Below the pieces are notes generated by a model. That model worked only from the letters and a program-made list of their open reading frames with translations, was not told where the DNA came from and made no database searches. Of a stretch of 64,000 nt of DNA, positions 12,479 to 23,171 are shown piece by piece. Each line of letters opens with the position of its first letter. Position 1 is the stretch's first letter. The stretch comes from Portulaca oleracea. Lineage: Eukaryota; Streptophyta; Magnoliopsida; Caryophyllales; Portulacaceae. The stretch covers positions 11,426,001-11,490,000 of the forward strand of contig CM055882.1 in assembly GCA_029582165.1 (NCBI GenBank). Reading direction: 5' to 3'. The position numbers and the translations under genes were made by a program.

Positions 12479-12928
12479 TAGGGGTGTCCAAAATCGGTTA
12501 ACCACAATTTCGGTTAACCGCATTTGCTGATTACGGATTTTATAAACCTAAACCTAAACTACTTTATGCAGTTAACCGCTTTTAAAAACTAGAAACTCAA
12601 ATCAAATCGAAACCGTCGGTTAACCGCATTGACATGATTAACCACTTTTTAGGCTTGGTTTATGGTTAACCGTCGTTGATCACCGATTCCTAGAAATTTG
12701 AAGTAACAAGTAAGGAAGAAAAATTATCATCTATTAATATTATTAAAACAAAATCTCAAGTCATGTGGTAATGCCACGTGGCTACATATTAAAGTTTCAA
12801 GAAAAAGGGGAAAAAATTCATCACTAATACTAATTAATATTATTATTTCATATTATCAATATTACTATACTTCTATGCATTTAAATCCATAACCAAATAT
12901 AGTAAAAAAAAAACCATTAGTTACTTAC

Positions 12929-15900
12929 TGTAACGCCCCAACCTTAATCACAAGGTTAAATCCCTATTTAGAACCCAAACCTGTGATTAGCGCAGCGGAA
13001 CACTTTAGGTCAAAGCGTTACCGCCGTCTCCCAAAAGAGACAAGGCAACAAACACCAAAACCTTTAACCCACAAAAATGATTTATGAACCACAAAACCCA
13101 ACATAAAAGCAAATGATACTACCCTTGAAACAAATCGATACCTAGGCTTAGAACTTAGGAAACTACTACAACTTCCAAAGCCTGGTCGTCTTGCCGATTA
13201 AAGATAAACCTTAGGAGCTACCTCACGTCGGAAGCTACTTCTGGATGGACTTGCCTTTGCCTTGGGAGCTCGAACCTCCTAAAAACAAAACATTAAAACA
13301 TTGCAAAAAGTGAGTGGGGAAACACTCAGTACGTAAACCTCCAACACGTAAAACCGTTCAGAAACGGTTTTAGTGCCGGCATTTAAATTCATTTTGAAAA
13401 CGAAAAAAAAAATAAACAATAAATTGCAATGCTGTGAGAATAACATAAACATGAGTAAATAACATAGAGTAGAGATAGATAGAAAATTCGTGGAACCCTT
13501 ATGATCGGTGCAAGCACCTCACACACGCGCATGCCCAAATCGATCTAGATTTGGATTGGGTGATCACGAAGCGATGACATCTGCAGTCAAGGCACTCTGA
13601 TCAGGAGTGCTAAAACATGAATAAACATATAAATGATAGCATAAGACGGGTCCACTTTAAGACATAAAAGATTTACATAAAGCATTAAACGTGATAATAC
13701 ATGTATAGTACACGCACTAAGGTGGTAAAGGTTGGACAATTTGCGTACCTTGAAAAGACGTGAACTTAGGTGGTGCGTCTCGGTCCTGAGATGGCTTGGG
13801 CGACTTGACAACTAAAATAAGAATAATTGAGAATGAAAAACCGAAGAGGTTCTGGGTTAACTTCAAATACTTAGTAACTTGAGAATTATAAAGGAAAATA
13901 ACTTGGAGAGAAAATTTCAGGTTATATAAAAATAAAGTTTATAGCATAACTTGAGTTAGGAAAAAATCGGAATGAAGCAAAAGAGTACATCTCGGAATAG
14001 GGACAATCATGATCTACAACTTTGTCAGAGGCTAAGAATGAGAGGAAGGGCTCCAAAATGGGCCACATGTGAATTAGAATAAATTAGAGTTTCCGGATTG
14101 AAATTATATAGAGATAGTGATGTAGAAAGGTGAAATCAAAGAAGGGCACTTGGAAAGATAGCTTAGATTAATGAAGTATAAGAACCAAAGATTGAAGGTG
14201 AATATGAGATTAAAAGGGTTCCTCTAGACTTATTTAGAGAAAAACGATGTCGATGACACGGTTGATGAAGAAAGAATGAATAATGGAGTTTGAGGAATGA
14301 ACTTTGAGTTGAGGACTTAGAGGAACTTAACTTGAGAGTTATTTAGAACTTGGAAGTCATTAGCTAGATAAACACCTTAACCAGCTCAAAGATGTTGACT
14401 TCTTAAGCTAACACTCATTGGGAGATACATATAACTTATGTTTAATTCACCACTCTTGGATAGGTGACCTTAGGATATAACCCGGCTTCCAAAACCATAC
14501 TTTTCGACCTTAAGACTTTAACCTAAGGTTATAACATATAACCATAACTTATCAATGCTCAAAGTCCCCTATTGGCTTGGTTTAGGGCCTTAGAAAAGGA
14601 ATTTTATAAAAAGTAAACTGGGCAGAAACTTCAAGTAGACAGCCCCTCTTTCCGGGCTCATATTTCACACTCCCGTCATCGGATAAATACAAACCATACC
14701 TTTCCGGAAAGCTTGCAGTGTGACCTAAAACTTTCATGTTTACCACAAAAACTAAAGAGGTCTCCAAAGGGACGAAAAACAGCCCTCAAGTTACAGACTC
14801 CAGAAACGTATTCCGAAACGCGACGTTACGGTTTTGGTTATATCTCGGCCCATACAAGTCGGAATTTAGAAATTCCAAAGCCTATGGTTAGCTAACACTT
14901 TGGGCTATCTCATGGAGTAAAAATCTGGGTGAAAACCCAACTTCTATACCTCTGTAAATTTCCAGAAATTGGGTAGAAACTTCTATGTCCTTAATTTCAG
15001 CTCTAACGATGTTTTAAGCTCTTAATTCATACTAATTCTTAACCAAACTTCACTTTAGCTATTATCTACCATATTTCCAGAATTAAACCTTCACAAATAG
15101 CTCATCAAAGACCTTAAATTTCACATGCATCCATGGATTCCACATGCATTCTTTCAAATACAACTTAATTTAGCACTCTTTTACCAAAATGTCATTAATT
15201 TGCCCAAATTAAACACAACAACACTTAAACACCAAACTTAACTCTTATAAACAACCCTTAATACTCAGAATCTCATCACGAAACTCACATGCATTAAGAT
15301 TAAATCATCATCCATTAAGAAATCATCAAGAAAACCTCAAGAACACCTCAAATTTCACATGCACATACTCTAACCTCAAACCCTAACTTGACTAATACAA
15401 TCATAACTTTGAATTCATGATTAAAGAGAGTAAAAGAGATAGAATTTACAAGAAGTACACATATAAAACATAACACTCAGATTAGGGTTTAAAAGAATTG
15501 AATTTGGGGGTTTTTAGAGATTACCTTTGAAGAAGAAATTGGATGAAAACACAAGAGAGGGGAAAGAGGAGGTGGCGGCCACCTCTGGCGGCGGCGAGGG
15601 GCGGCTCCGGCGACCGGAAACAGCCGGTCGTGGCTGCTGGTGGCCGCAGCTTGGCTGGGCAGAGAGCAAGGAAGAGGAATAGAGAGAGAAAGAGTGTGGA
15701 GAGTTTGCAATTGAAAATGAGGAAAAAGCCTTCTAACTACTACTACTACTAATATATACTCTCTAATTAACTTAAAAACACTAATTATAACTTAATTAAA
15801 AGCTGAAACTATAAATTAAATAAAATGATTACAAGTGTATTAGGTTTAAATAATTAGTTTTGTACAAAATAAATTTAATCGGTAACAATTGGGTTAAAAT

Positions 15901-16276
15901 AAAATAGAACTTGAACTAATAAAATTAAATGAATGGAATATAAATATTACTTGTAATAAAATAAACATAATCTAAATAAAATAAATTAAGGTTTGGATAA
16001 TAAAATATAAACGTCAAGAGGTAAAATAATTAAACCCTTTTCGGTTAAAGAAATAACGTAAACGGTAAAACCCGATACAAATTAACTTAACGGGTAAATA
16101 AAGTAACTTAAAGGTTTATAAACCCGTAACCCCATACCCTTTGCCATCTCCTGCACGAGACTTGACACCGATAAAATAAATAATTAAAGGTAAAAGCGAA
16201 AAAAAATTTATACGTAACTTAGGTAACTACGGTAATTAGCGCTTAATTAATCGTGATTTTGGGGCGGGTTATTCCA
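12929..16276 (-). mobile_element. long solo LTR, probably Ty3/gypsy (Tekay/Del-like)
   Basis: The ends are TGTAACGCCCCAA at the left and TTGGGGCGGGTTATTCCA at the right, an imperfect inverted pair with TG...CA limits. The flanks CTTAC and CTTAA form a likely 5-bp TSD with one change. The length of 3.35 kb and the TGTAACRCCCC terminus fit chromoviral LTRs. On the minus strand a TATATATTAG box near 15752 is followed by a CT-rich leader with a GC-rich patch and a donor-like GGTAATCT near 15527, as in a U3-R-U5 layout. No gag-pol is adjacent, so it is a solo LTR. The family name is inference. Confidence 0.6.
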
Positions 16277-16465
16277 CTTAACATTCCCAATTTTCTAAAT
16301 TCTAAACTTTTAATTTGCCACTTCAATGGTGGTTATGCAACAAAGTTATAAACTCATCCCTACTATCAATATTCCCCAATTGTTGACATTTAAAATCCAT
16401 AATAATCAATGACTATACAATGTTCGAAGCCCTAATACACTACAAAACAGATGCTTTTTATCAAA

Positions 16466-16511
16466 TATAAATTATTATTATTATTATTGTTATTATTATT
16501 ATTATTATTAT
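16466..16511. repeat. ATT microsatellite
   Basis: About fifteen ATT units with one G interruption, in AT-rich sequence right of the solo LTR. The surrounding 16277-17346 holds no recognisable gene. Confidence 0.9.
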
Positions 16512-17580
16512 ACATTAAATAAGAAATCGATTACAAAAACGCCACAATAACACAACCTTCCAAATTTTAAACTTAATTAGTCATTAACTGGATTTTTAAA
16601 AAAATAGACATTTGAATTAAAAAAAGGAATCAAATATCCAAAAGGAAAATTCAAAATATCCAAATTCACAATTATAATATATCATCCCAATATAAAAATT
16701 AGACTAAAGTAAACTATAAGAGATATTAAAGTGTATATAGAAAACCTATATTAACCTATACTATTGTTGTATGTTTTATTTAATAAGTGAATAAAGAAAT
16801 AATGATCTCTCTTTGTTACAGAAAAATAATGAAACTTTTCTTTGATTGATGTGATTGTTGATATAAGCTTAAATTTAGAATTAAAATTGCTTTAAAAATT
16901 TAAAATTTTTAGTTATTTACTACTGAATAGTAATGATCTATAATTATCTAAACTTTTTTATTTTGATTAATTTTATAAAAAAATTTATATTTATTTATGA
17001 AAATAAGTTTCCAACAACATAATGTTTATAATGTATAGACATAGTTTGTATGATTCAAAGGGATTATAGAGTTGCTTGCATTTATTCAAATTAACTAATA
17101 AAATATTACTATTATCATTTATTATATGTAATTAAGATAATATTAAAAATAAATATAGATTTTTGTATTATTTACCAATATATTATCTAAATTAATTTGA
17201 AGACAATTTGTATGAATTAAATACAAAAATAATGATAGTGAAATTGTTGTATAATTTTTTATTAATTTCTAATTATTAGTTTAATGATAATTGTTATAAA
17301 ATTACTCCAAAAACAAATTACATATAATTATTGAAATTTTTACAATGCTAATTTTGCTTTAAAATTCCAAATTTTGCAACTAAATTAATGAAAACCAGTC
17401 AATCACGGTTAACCGTTTCACAAAAGTGTAAATCCAAAACCTAAACCGCTGAAACCGGTTTGGTTAACCTAAACCACAATTTTCAAAAAATCCAAATGGT
17501 AAACCGCTTTTACCGGTTTGATTTATGCAGTTTATGCGGTTTTGCGGTTTGGTTTTTGGTTCCGGTTTTTGTTGGTGATC

Positions 17581-18720
17581 CATATTTCCCAAGGGTCCTC
17601 AGCATAGAAAAAATAACAAAAGTGGGTCAAAGCTAGTTTTCCTTCAAGTCAAGCTCGGATCGCTTTTGAAGTCCCAAATTTACTATCTAGGAAGTGTAGG
17701 GGTGCTTTGGTCATTACACAAGGGTCGGGATGGAGCCATGGAAGTTCAATTCAATCCCCAAAAAGAAACCCCGAGGAGGCTAAGAAGAAGTCACGAGGGA
17801 ACAAACCCAAGCCAAGAGAAGCAAGTTGAAGAATATGATGTTTTTGGGCAAATTGGATGACAAGAAAAGACATGTCTTCACACTTTTGATCATAACTCCT
17901 TCAATATAACTTCGATGGACTTCAAATTTTGGGAGCTTAAAGTACACACCGAAAGCTTTCCATCAATATCTTATGGGCCTAAAACGGAGTCCGAATGAAG
18001 AAGTTATGTACGTTTGAAGTCAGTAGGGAAAAACTGCCAACAGCACGATCGTGCCATCAGACCGCACGATAGTGCCATTTTTCCAGAAGGCACTGCACGA
18101 TCGTGCCGTATGATAGCATGATCGTGCCATTCTCAAACAAGACTTTCTTGGACTGTTTTGAGTTGTACGATCGTGCACCCCATATGGCACGATCGTGCCA
18201 TTTTCACGACATGTCGTTTTTTCGACCTTTCTCTCTCTCTTTTGGTTATGTTTCCCCCCTTCCCTTATATATACTTGTAAGCCTCTTTTTGTAGGGTAGA
18301 ACATAGAGGTTAGAGATAGAAGTTTGAGAGCTTTAGACTCAAAAATCTTCTCCATTGGAGAGTTTGTAATTGTGGGTTTTCAAACCCTAATCAATGAAAG
18401 CTAAACTTTTGGGTGGAAATTGCTTGGTGATTTCTCTTCTTGCTGAATGGGGTTCTTCCTTCACCCTTTGTGAGATTTCTTGGGTGTTTCAAGACTCTTT
18501 GCTTGTGGAAACTCCTTGTGCAAATGATTGTACATCTTAGTTCAATTGGGTGAGTGATTACTCTTTACAATTATCCATATCCCTTTTGATTCTTGTTGTG
18601 TTTGTTGTTCATCTCCAAACCCCAAAACCCTAAAAATTAGTGGTAGTTTTATGAGTTCTAAATTGGGGTTTTCTCAAACCCTAAGTAGTTAGTGGATCCT
18701 TGGACTCCCATATTTATCCA
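17581..18720 (+). mobile_element. LTR-like sequence with palindrome array in U3
   Basis: Non-coding sequence with an LTR-type plan: an upstream region, an array of GCACGATCGTGC palindromes (18043-18200), a CT-rich tract, then a TATA-like CTTATATATACTTG at about 18262-18275, and a leader. TTGGAGAGTTTGTAATTGTG and AATCAATGAAAG follow. The exact limits and TSD are not found. The open frame at 17666-17860 has no recognisable domain. The assignment to an LTR retrotransposon is inference from layout. Confidence 0.45.
18043..18200. repeat. array of six 12-16-bp palindromes (GCACGATCGTGC)
   Basis: Units begin at 18043, 18064, 18095, 18116, 18165 and 18187 (core positions). Three match the 12-mer GCACGATCGTGC exactly and three differ by one base. 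The last extends to a perfect 16-bp palindrome TGGCACGATCGTGCCA (18185-18200). The spacings are 21, 31, 21, 49 and 22 bases, mostly near whole helical turns. The array lies about 60-220 bases upstream of a TATA-like box. Confidence 0.9.
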
Positions 18721-18729
18721 TTCGAAGGA

Positions 18730-19400
18730 CCCCCGGGTTTCCCGAATCATTTGGACACCCCAAACACAGTCATACACAAGATAGGAGATCACTTGGGTAG
18801 TTAAGAATCGAGGGTCAAAAACCTGTCTCACTTTAAGAATTATTCACAAGACCATGAACAGACTTAAGGATAAAAGATAACCTCTTGTGAGCAAAGTACA
18901 ATATCTTTAAAAAAACTCTCAAGAAGTTGTTGCAATTCAACATCTAGGAGTTGTGTTGAAACTTTCTATGAAGAAGGAAGAATGGTTGTGATTGTTGGAT
19001 GAATGGAATTCATTCCCTATTTATAATGTTTATGAGTATTCAAATCTTGCCAATCATAGAGCGTGATTGACGGACATTATCCATGGGATTGAGGCCATGA
19101 GTAAGAGATCATCATTGACTGAGATGATCAGTCAATAATAATCCAAATAATATTTCCTATGTGTTACTAATTGAGGCTAAAATCAAGGAAATTTGAATCT
19201 CTCACTACTGGGCATCACCGCGGGTCGTGTTGAATCAAAAGGGATCATGGTGATCACAACACGACCCGTGCCAGACTGACACGGACCATATTAGCTTGTG
19301 CAGACTTTATTTGAGCTACTAGATACGATCCGTGTTGGACCAGTTCTAGCTCTTATGCTTATGTTTGACCTTCCTAGTCAACCCTGATCTTATATTATAA
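18730..19400 (-). mobile_element. second LTR-like sequence with palindromes in U3
   Basis: Read on the minus strand, a palindrome cluster (19216-19339) lies upstream of a TATAAATAGGG box (about 19012-19023) and then of leader-like sequence. No protein coding is seen. The limits and TSD are unresolved, so the LTR identity is inferred from layout only. It adjoins the previous LTR-like block head to head. Confidence 0.4.
19216..19339. repeat. cluster of ACACGACCCGTGT-type palindromes
   Basis: CGGGTCGTGTTG at about 19221-19232 and CAACACGACCCG at about 19257-19268 form 12-base inverted arms around 24 bases. The second arm is itself part of an imperfect palindrome ACACGACCCGTG. Weaker copies follow: GACACGGACC near 19278, and ATACGATCCGTGTTGG at 19324-19339. 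Confidence 0.75.
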
Positions 19401-19668
19401 ATTTCCTTAGCCTCTTTAACCTTGAAATACCTCAACATAACCATTGCTTAATGTGAATAATATGTAGTCTAAACATATTCCCCCATATAAATGTAGTCCC
19501 ACCCATGTTATATCACGTCGAAGTGCATTATTTATTTACATAATTTAGTCATTCAATCGGTTAACTTCGTCCAGACTTTTCGATCGGTCTAGGTATGAGC
19601 ATTTGAAGGAACTTCCGATGACCTCAAAGGGAACCACTCAGATAATGATCAACAACACAATTTTATTA

Positions 19669-19963
19669 CTTCATCCGTTCCATATTAATTGACACTTAAA
19701 CTAACTTTTTTGTTCCAAAATAATTGTCACTTTCCATTTCCTAATACATAATTTAATTATTTTAACCTTAATAATCATATCAACATTTTACTTTTTCAAT
19801 AAATAAAAATTACTTCTACTAACATTTTCTCACTACCTACAAATTGGTATCCGAAAAAACACCTTGAAAAATAGTGCTATTTAATTATATAGATAGTTGT
19901 TTTAGTTAAACCTTGGTATGTGAGTTTTTTTGAAATATGTCAATTAATATGGAACGGAGGGAG
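19669..19963. mobile_element. Stowaway-like MITE
   Basis: Termini CTTCATCCGTTCCATATTAA and TTAATATGGAACGGAGGGAG, flanked by TA. AT-rich interior. Confidence 0.65.
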
Positions 19964-20276
19964 TACCTTCTCTTTTCTCTGTTGTAAAATGAATTGAAAT
20001 GCATGAATTAAAATAAACTTTATAATTTGTGTTAATTGTACAGGGGTATGTGTATTGAGGTACGACTCATTTGCAAAAATGTGATATGTTTTGTTTTAGG
20101 AAGTGGTATTCGTGGTAGCAAGACCAATGTCGGTAAAAAGTCAAGTCCAACATCAAGTACAAAAACTTCATGTGTTTTGTAGTGAAGTCACATCCTTTGT
20201 GTTGATAACTTTAATTATGGAATGTGATATTCATGAGATGAAGATGTTGGTTGTCCTTCGCTTGGCTATGTAATAT

Positions 20277-20567
20277 TGTAACACTCATGTCCCTCCCAGA
20301 CCACAGACATTACCGATAACCGCTTCAAAGATCGCTGTCTGGCTTCACAAATTACCACGAGTCTTTTAAGCGTGCTTCATCCTTGCTCATGCGCTGCCTG
20401 AGAAATTTTCCCAAGAGGGCACCCATCTTGAGATTACTCATAGCAGACATGCTCAACTAAGAAGTTCCCAACAGATGAATTTCCTGATTGGAAGATGCAT
20501 TTTGGCGATATAAGTAGTCATTTCAATCCATTTAAGTCACACTTAACCATATATCCGGGGTGTTACA
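20277..20567 (-). mobile_element. Cassandra-like TRIM LTR with 5S-rRNA-derived segment
   Basis: The 291-bp segment is bounded by TGTAACACTC and GGGGTGTTACA. On the minus strand it begins TGTAACACCCCGGATATATG and later contains GGGAACTTC...AGTTGAGCATG and GATGGGTGCCCTCTTGGGAA. These match the 3' half of plant 5S rRNA, including the internal promoter C-box region. A 5S-derived segment inside a short LTR is the hallmark of Cassandra TRIM elements. No second LTR or TSD is obvious, so it is a solo or partial LTR. It should not be called a functional 5S rRNA gene. Confidence 0.8.
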
Positions 20568-21078
20568 TTGCTCATGTCAGCCTATTGAAAATCAGCTTAA
20601 TGTACCTAATCAGCCAAGTGAATAGATTGTTTACCCCATACCTATTTAGCTTATTTGACCAGTACAAATCTCGCAATAAGCCATTTTTTCAATAAACTAT
20701 TCAATAAGTTGTTTACCAAACAAGACCAAAATCAACCTTGGAATATTTTCTACCGAAATTCCCTTCGTTATCGAAAGGTTGAACAAAAAATGATTCAAAC
20801 ATATCAAAATCGAACTTTTTTTTTTCGGGATCCAAACTTGATTTAGGCACTATATTTCTGAATATTCATGTCTTATACTCTAATTTAGGTGCCATTTTCC
20901 ATCTAAAAAATAAAAATGGTACATCCATTTTTCACATAGCTATTAAATAATGTTTGTGCAAGGCACAACCGATAAATTGCAGTTTGTAGATTTTAGTGTA
21001 GTAATGTACATTGAGTTTATTACATTGATCTTATGTTGCATAGGATAATAATAAATATGAAAAATTACAATAATTTAG
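20568..21078. other. intergenic, nothing recognised
   Basis: AT-rich sequence between the Cassandra-like LTR and the fold-back element at 21079. The two short open frames lack conserved features. Confidence 0.4.
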
Positions 21079-22475
21079 GGACATTGGATTCTAATAATAC
21101 GAACTTTTGGTCATATATATATGACTTAATAATATGAACTTTTGATTTGATGATTAATAATACAAACTTTGACCCCCTGTTGCCCCGAACACTACGCCAC
21201 CGAGTTAAGTTGAACTTAACTCGGTGGCGGGACAACGTGGCAACCGGAGGAATATATTTTGACTTTATTATGTACCCAGTCAGCATTTGAATTGTCCACA
21301 TCACATCACCTCTCCTCCTTTCCCTTTCTCTCTCCTTCTTCCACTTTCTCTCTCCCCCTCCTCCTCTTCTTCGATCCACTAGACATGGCCATGGTCATGG
21401 CTTCTCCTCCTCTTCTCTCCATTTATCTCTCTACAATATCCCGTCCCCCACTTTGTGCAAAACCCACTTCAATTTCTCTCTCCAATTCTTATAGTCCAGA
21501 TCGAAATCCATCTGGAAAGAAAAAAAGTGACAAACCTAGAAAACTAAAACCATGAATCTGCTAAAATATCTCCTCACTTTTTCTTCCTTCTTTCTCCTAT
21601 TTTTCCGAGTCTATTAGTAAACCCAACAACTCACCCAGGCGACATAAAAGCACTGCAGGACCTCAAGGTCCGATTCGACCCGGTCTCCATCGAGTCAGGC
21701 TCGTGTCTGAGTTCTTGGGACTTCTCCGTGGATTCATGAGCATCTCTTCAGCGCCCACTTCACTTGCAACGTCAGGTGCGACTTCGAATAACGCGGACTG
21801 AGTCGAGTCACCGAGATTGCCCTCGACTCGGTCGGCTACTCGGGCTCACTGGCGACTGTCTCCATCAACCTCCCTTACATCCACAACCTGGACCTCTCCG
21901 GCAACTCGCTCACCGGGTCGATCCCTGATTCACTCTCCGCCCTGACTCGTCTCCGGCGACTCAACCCCTCCAAGAACTCGTTCTCCTCTCACATACCCGC
22001 CTCACTCGAGTCGCTCCCCTTCCTGGAAGAGCTCTACCTCGACAACACCCGACTCACCGGGTTGATCCCAGCGAGTTTCAACAAACTCAGTCGCCTCAAA
22101 CACCTCGAGATTCCTGGGTTTGCACAAAGAGGGGGGCGGTATGTTTTAGAGAGAGAAAAGGAGAGAAGAGAATGAGAAGCCATAGCCATGTCTGGTGGAT
22201 CGAAGAAAAGGAGGGGGAGGAGAGAGAAAGGGGAAGGAGGAGAGTGAAATGGAAAGGAGGAGAGGTGATGTGGACAATCCAAATGCTGATTGGCTACATA
22301 ATAAAGTCAAAATATATTCCTCCGATCCGGCCGCCATGTCATCCCGCCACCGAGTTAAGTTTTTGGTGACGCATCTGTGAGCAATGCGCCACAAAGTCAG
22401 ACACTAATCACCAAATCAAAAGTCACATGTTTTATCTTATATGACTAAAAGTCAGATATTAGAATCCAATTTCCC
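21079..22475. mobile_element. Pack-MULE-like element with long terminal inverted repeats
   Basis: Terminal inverted repeats of about 360-390 bases run 21079-21468 and 22118-22475. They share GGGAMATTGGATTCTAATA at the tip, ACTTAACTCGGTGGCGGGA, GGAATATATTTTGACTTTAT and CTTTGTGCAAA-CCCA at the inner limit. Between them lies a GC-richer segment derived from a leucine-rich-repeat protein gene (see 21552-22112). No transposase is present. Long TIRs around host gene sequence are the Pack-MULE plan. A 9-bp TSD is not clear, so the superfamily is inferred from TIR structure and from similarity to other fold-back elements here. Confidence 0.78.
21552..22112 (+). pseudogene. captured 5' fragment of an LRR receptor-like protein gene
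   Basis: It starts with ATG and a signal-peptide-like MNLLKYLLTFSSFFLLFF, then a stop and frameshifts. Downstream segments in shifting frames read IKALQDLKVRFDPVSIESG, CLSSWDF, and FSAHFTCNVRCDFE. A run of plant-type leucine-rich repeats follows: SVGYSGSLATVSINLPYIHN, LDLSGNSLTGSIPDSLSALT, ASLESLPFLEELYLDN, LTGLIPASFNKLSRLKHLEI. This is the N-terminal half of an extracellular LRR protein (receptor-like protein type). The fragment stops exactly where the right TIR begins. With an in-frame stop and frameshifts it cannot make the original protein. Confidence 0.8.
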
Positions 22476-23171
22476 AAATTTATATGTAGTATTATAATCC
22501 TTTTTCAAACACAATGTACAGGAATTTGATTTTCATACTAATATATAATGTTTTAAAAATTGTTATATGTCAAGTCTCTTGACATTCTCATTATACAAAT
22601 ATTATAATTGTATCAAAAAATATTTGTATAAAACTAATTTCATTTGTCTTCTTAGAAAATTTTTTACTATCAAATAATATTTGACCCATAATTACCTAAA
22701 GTTAAAGTACACTTGACCGTATCTACATATGACCCATGATTCAATAGATGAGACCCGAACCGAATTCCCAATGTACCATTCGGTTGTTGCAATGGGATCG
22801 ACCTACCCTGGGTCACTGGGTGGTTTCACTGGTTTGTAAATTCCAGAAGTTACGGTGGACACAGGGAGGCCGCCCCTGCACTGGCAGCTGACCTTTTTTC
22901 TTGCCAAAAAAGAAATCCATCGAACCGTTAAAGCCACCAAAAATCAAGTGGACGTCACCCAGTAAAACCCTAAACCCTAATAATTAACCAGAAGCTGCTG
23001 TTTCTAGACTCTTCCTTCCCCATCTTCTATCCTCTCTCTTCTTCCTCTTATAATCTCTGTATCCCACTATCCAAACCCGCTTCTTTCTGCTCCACCTCTT
23101 GCACACTCTAGAGCTTTCTCTCTCCTCTCCTCTCATTCAGTTTCTCTCTCTAACAACCCCCGCCTTCCAGA
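22476..23171. promoter_or_regulatory. 5' flank and leader of CPN60
   Basis: A CT-rich leader from about 23000 to 23171 (CTTCCTCTTATAATCTCTG, TTCTCTCTCTAACAACC) precedes the CPN60 start codon, typical of a plant 5' UTR. The AAACCCTAAACCCTAA motif near 22965-22980 is a telo-box, common upstream of plant genes for organelle biogenesis and translation. I could not fix a TATA box. Confidence 0.5.

Larger units (their letters stand above)
12479..17580. mobile_element. GGTTAACCG-rich hAT-like element split by a 4.6-kb insertion
   Basis: The left part (12479-12732) begins TAGGGGTGTCCAAAATCGG and is full of GGTTAACCG motifs. The right part (about 17347-17580) continues with GCTTTAAAATTCCAA, CGGTTAACCGTTTCACAAA and GCGGTTTTGCGGTTTGG. 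The intact relative at 48306-48766 shows both parts adjoining, so the material between (about 12733-17346) was inserted later. The terminus TAGGGGTG is typical of hAT elements, but I cannot confirm an 8-bp TSD for this copy because the right end is diverged. Confidence 0.6.

Noticed and set aside
15489..15752. Possible small genes in the GC-rich patch
   Set aside because: They sit in the predicted leader of the long solo LTR, with Pro/Arg-rich low-complexity translation on both strands.
18043..18200. CRISPR-like array
   Set aside because: The repeats are 12-16-base palindromes with spacers of 9-37 bases in a plant nuclear context, without cas genes; unit length and spacing do not fit CRISPR.
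20277..20567. 5S rRNA gene
   Set aside because: Only the 3' part of 5S is recognisable, it is diverged, and it lies inside LTR-type ends, so it is a transposon segment.
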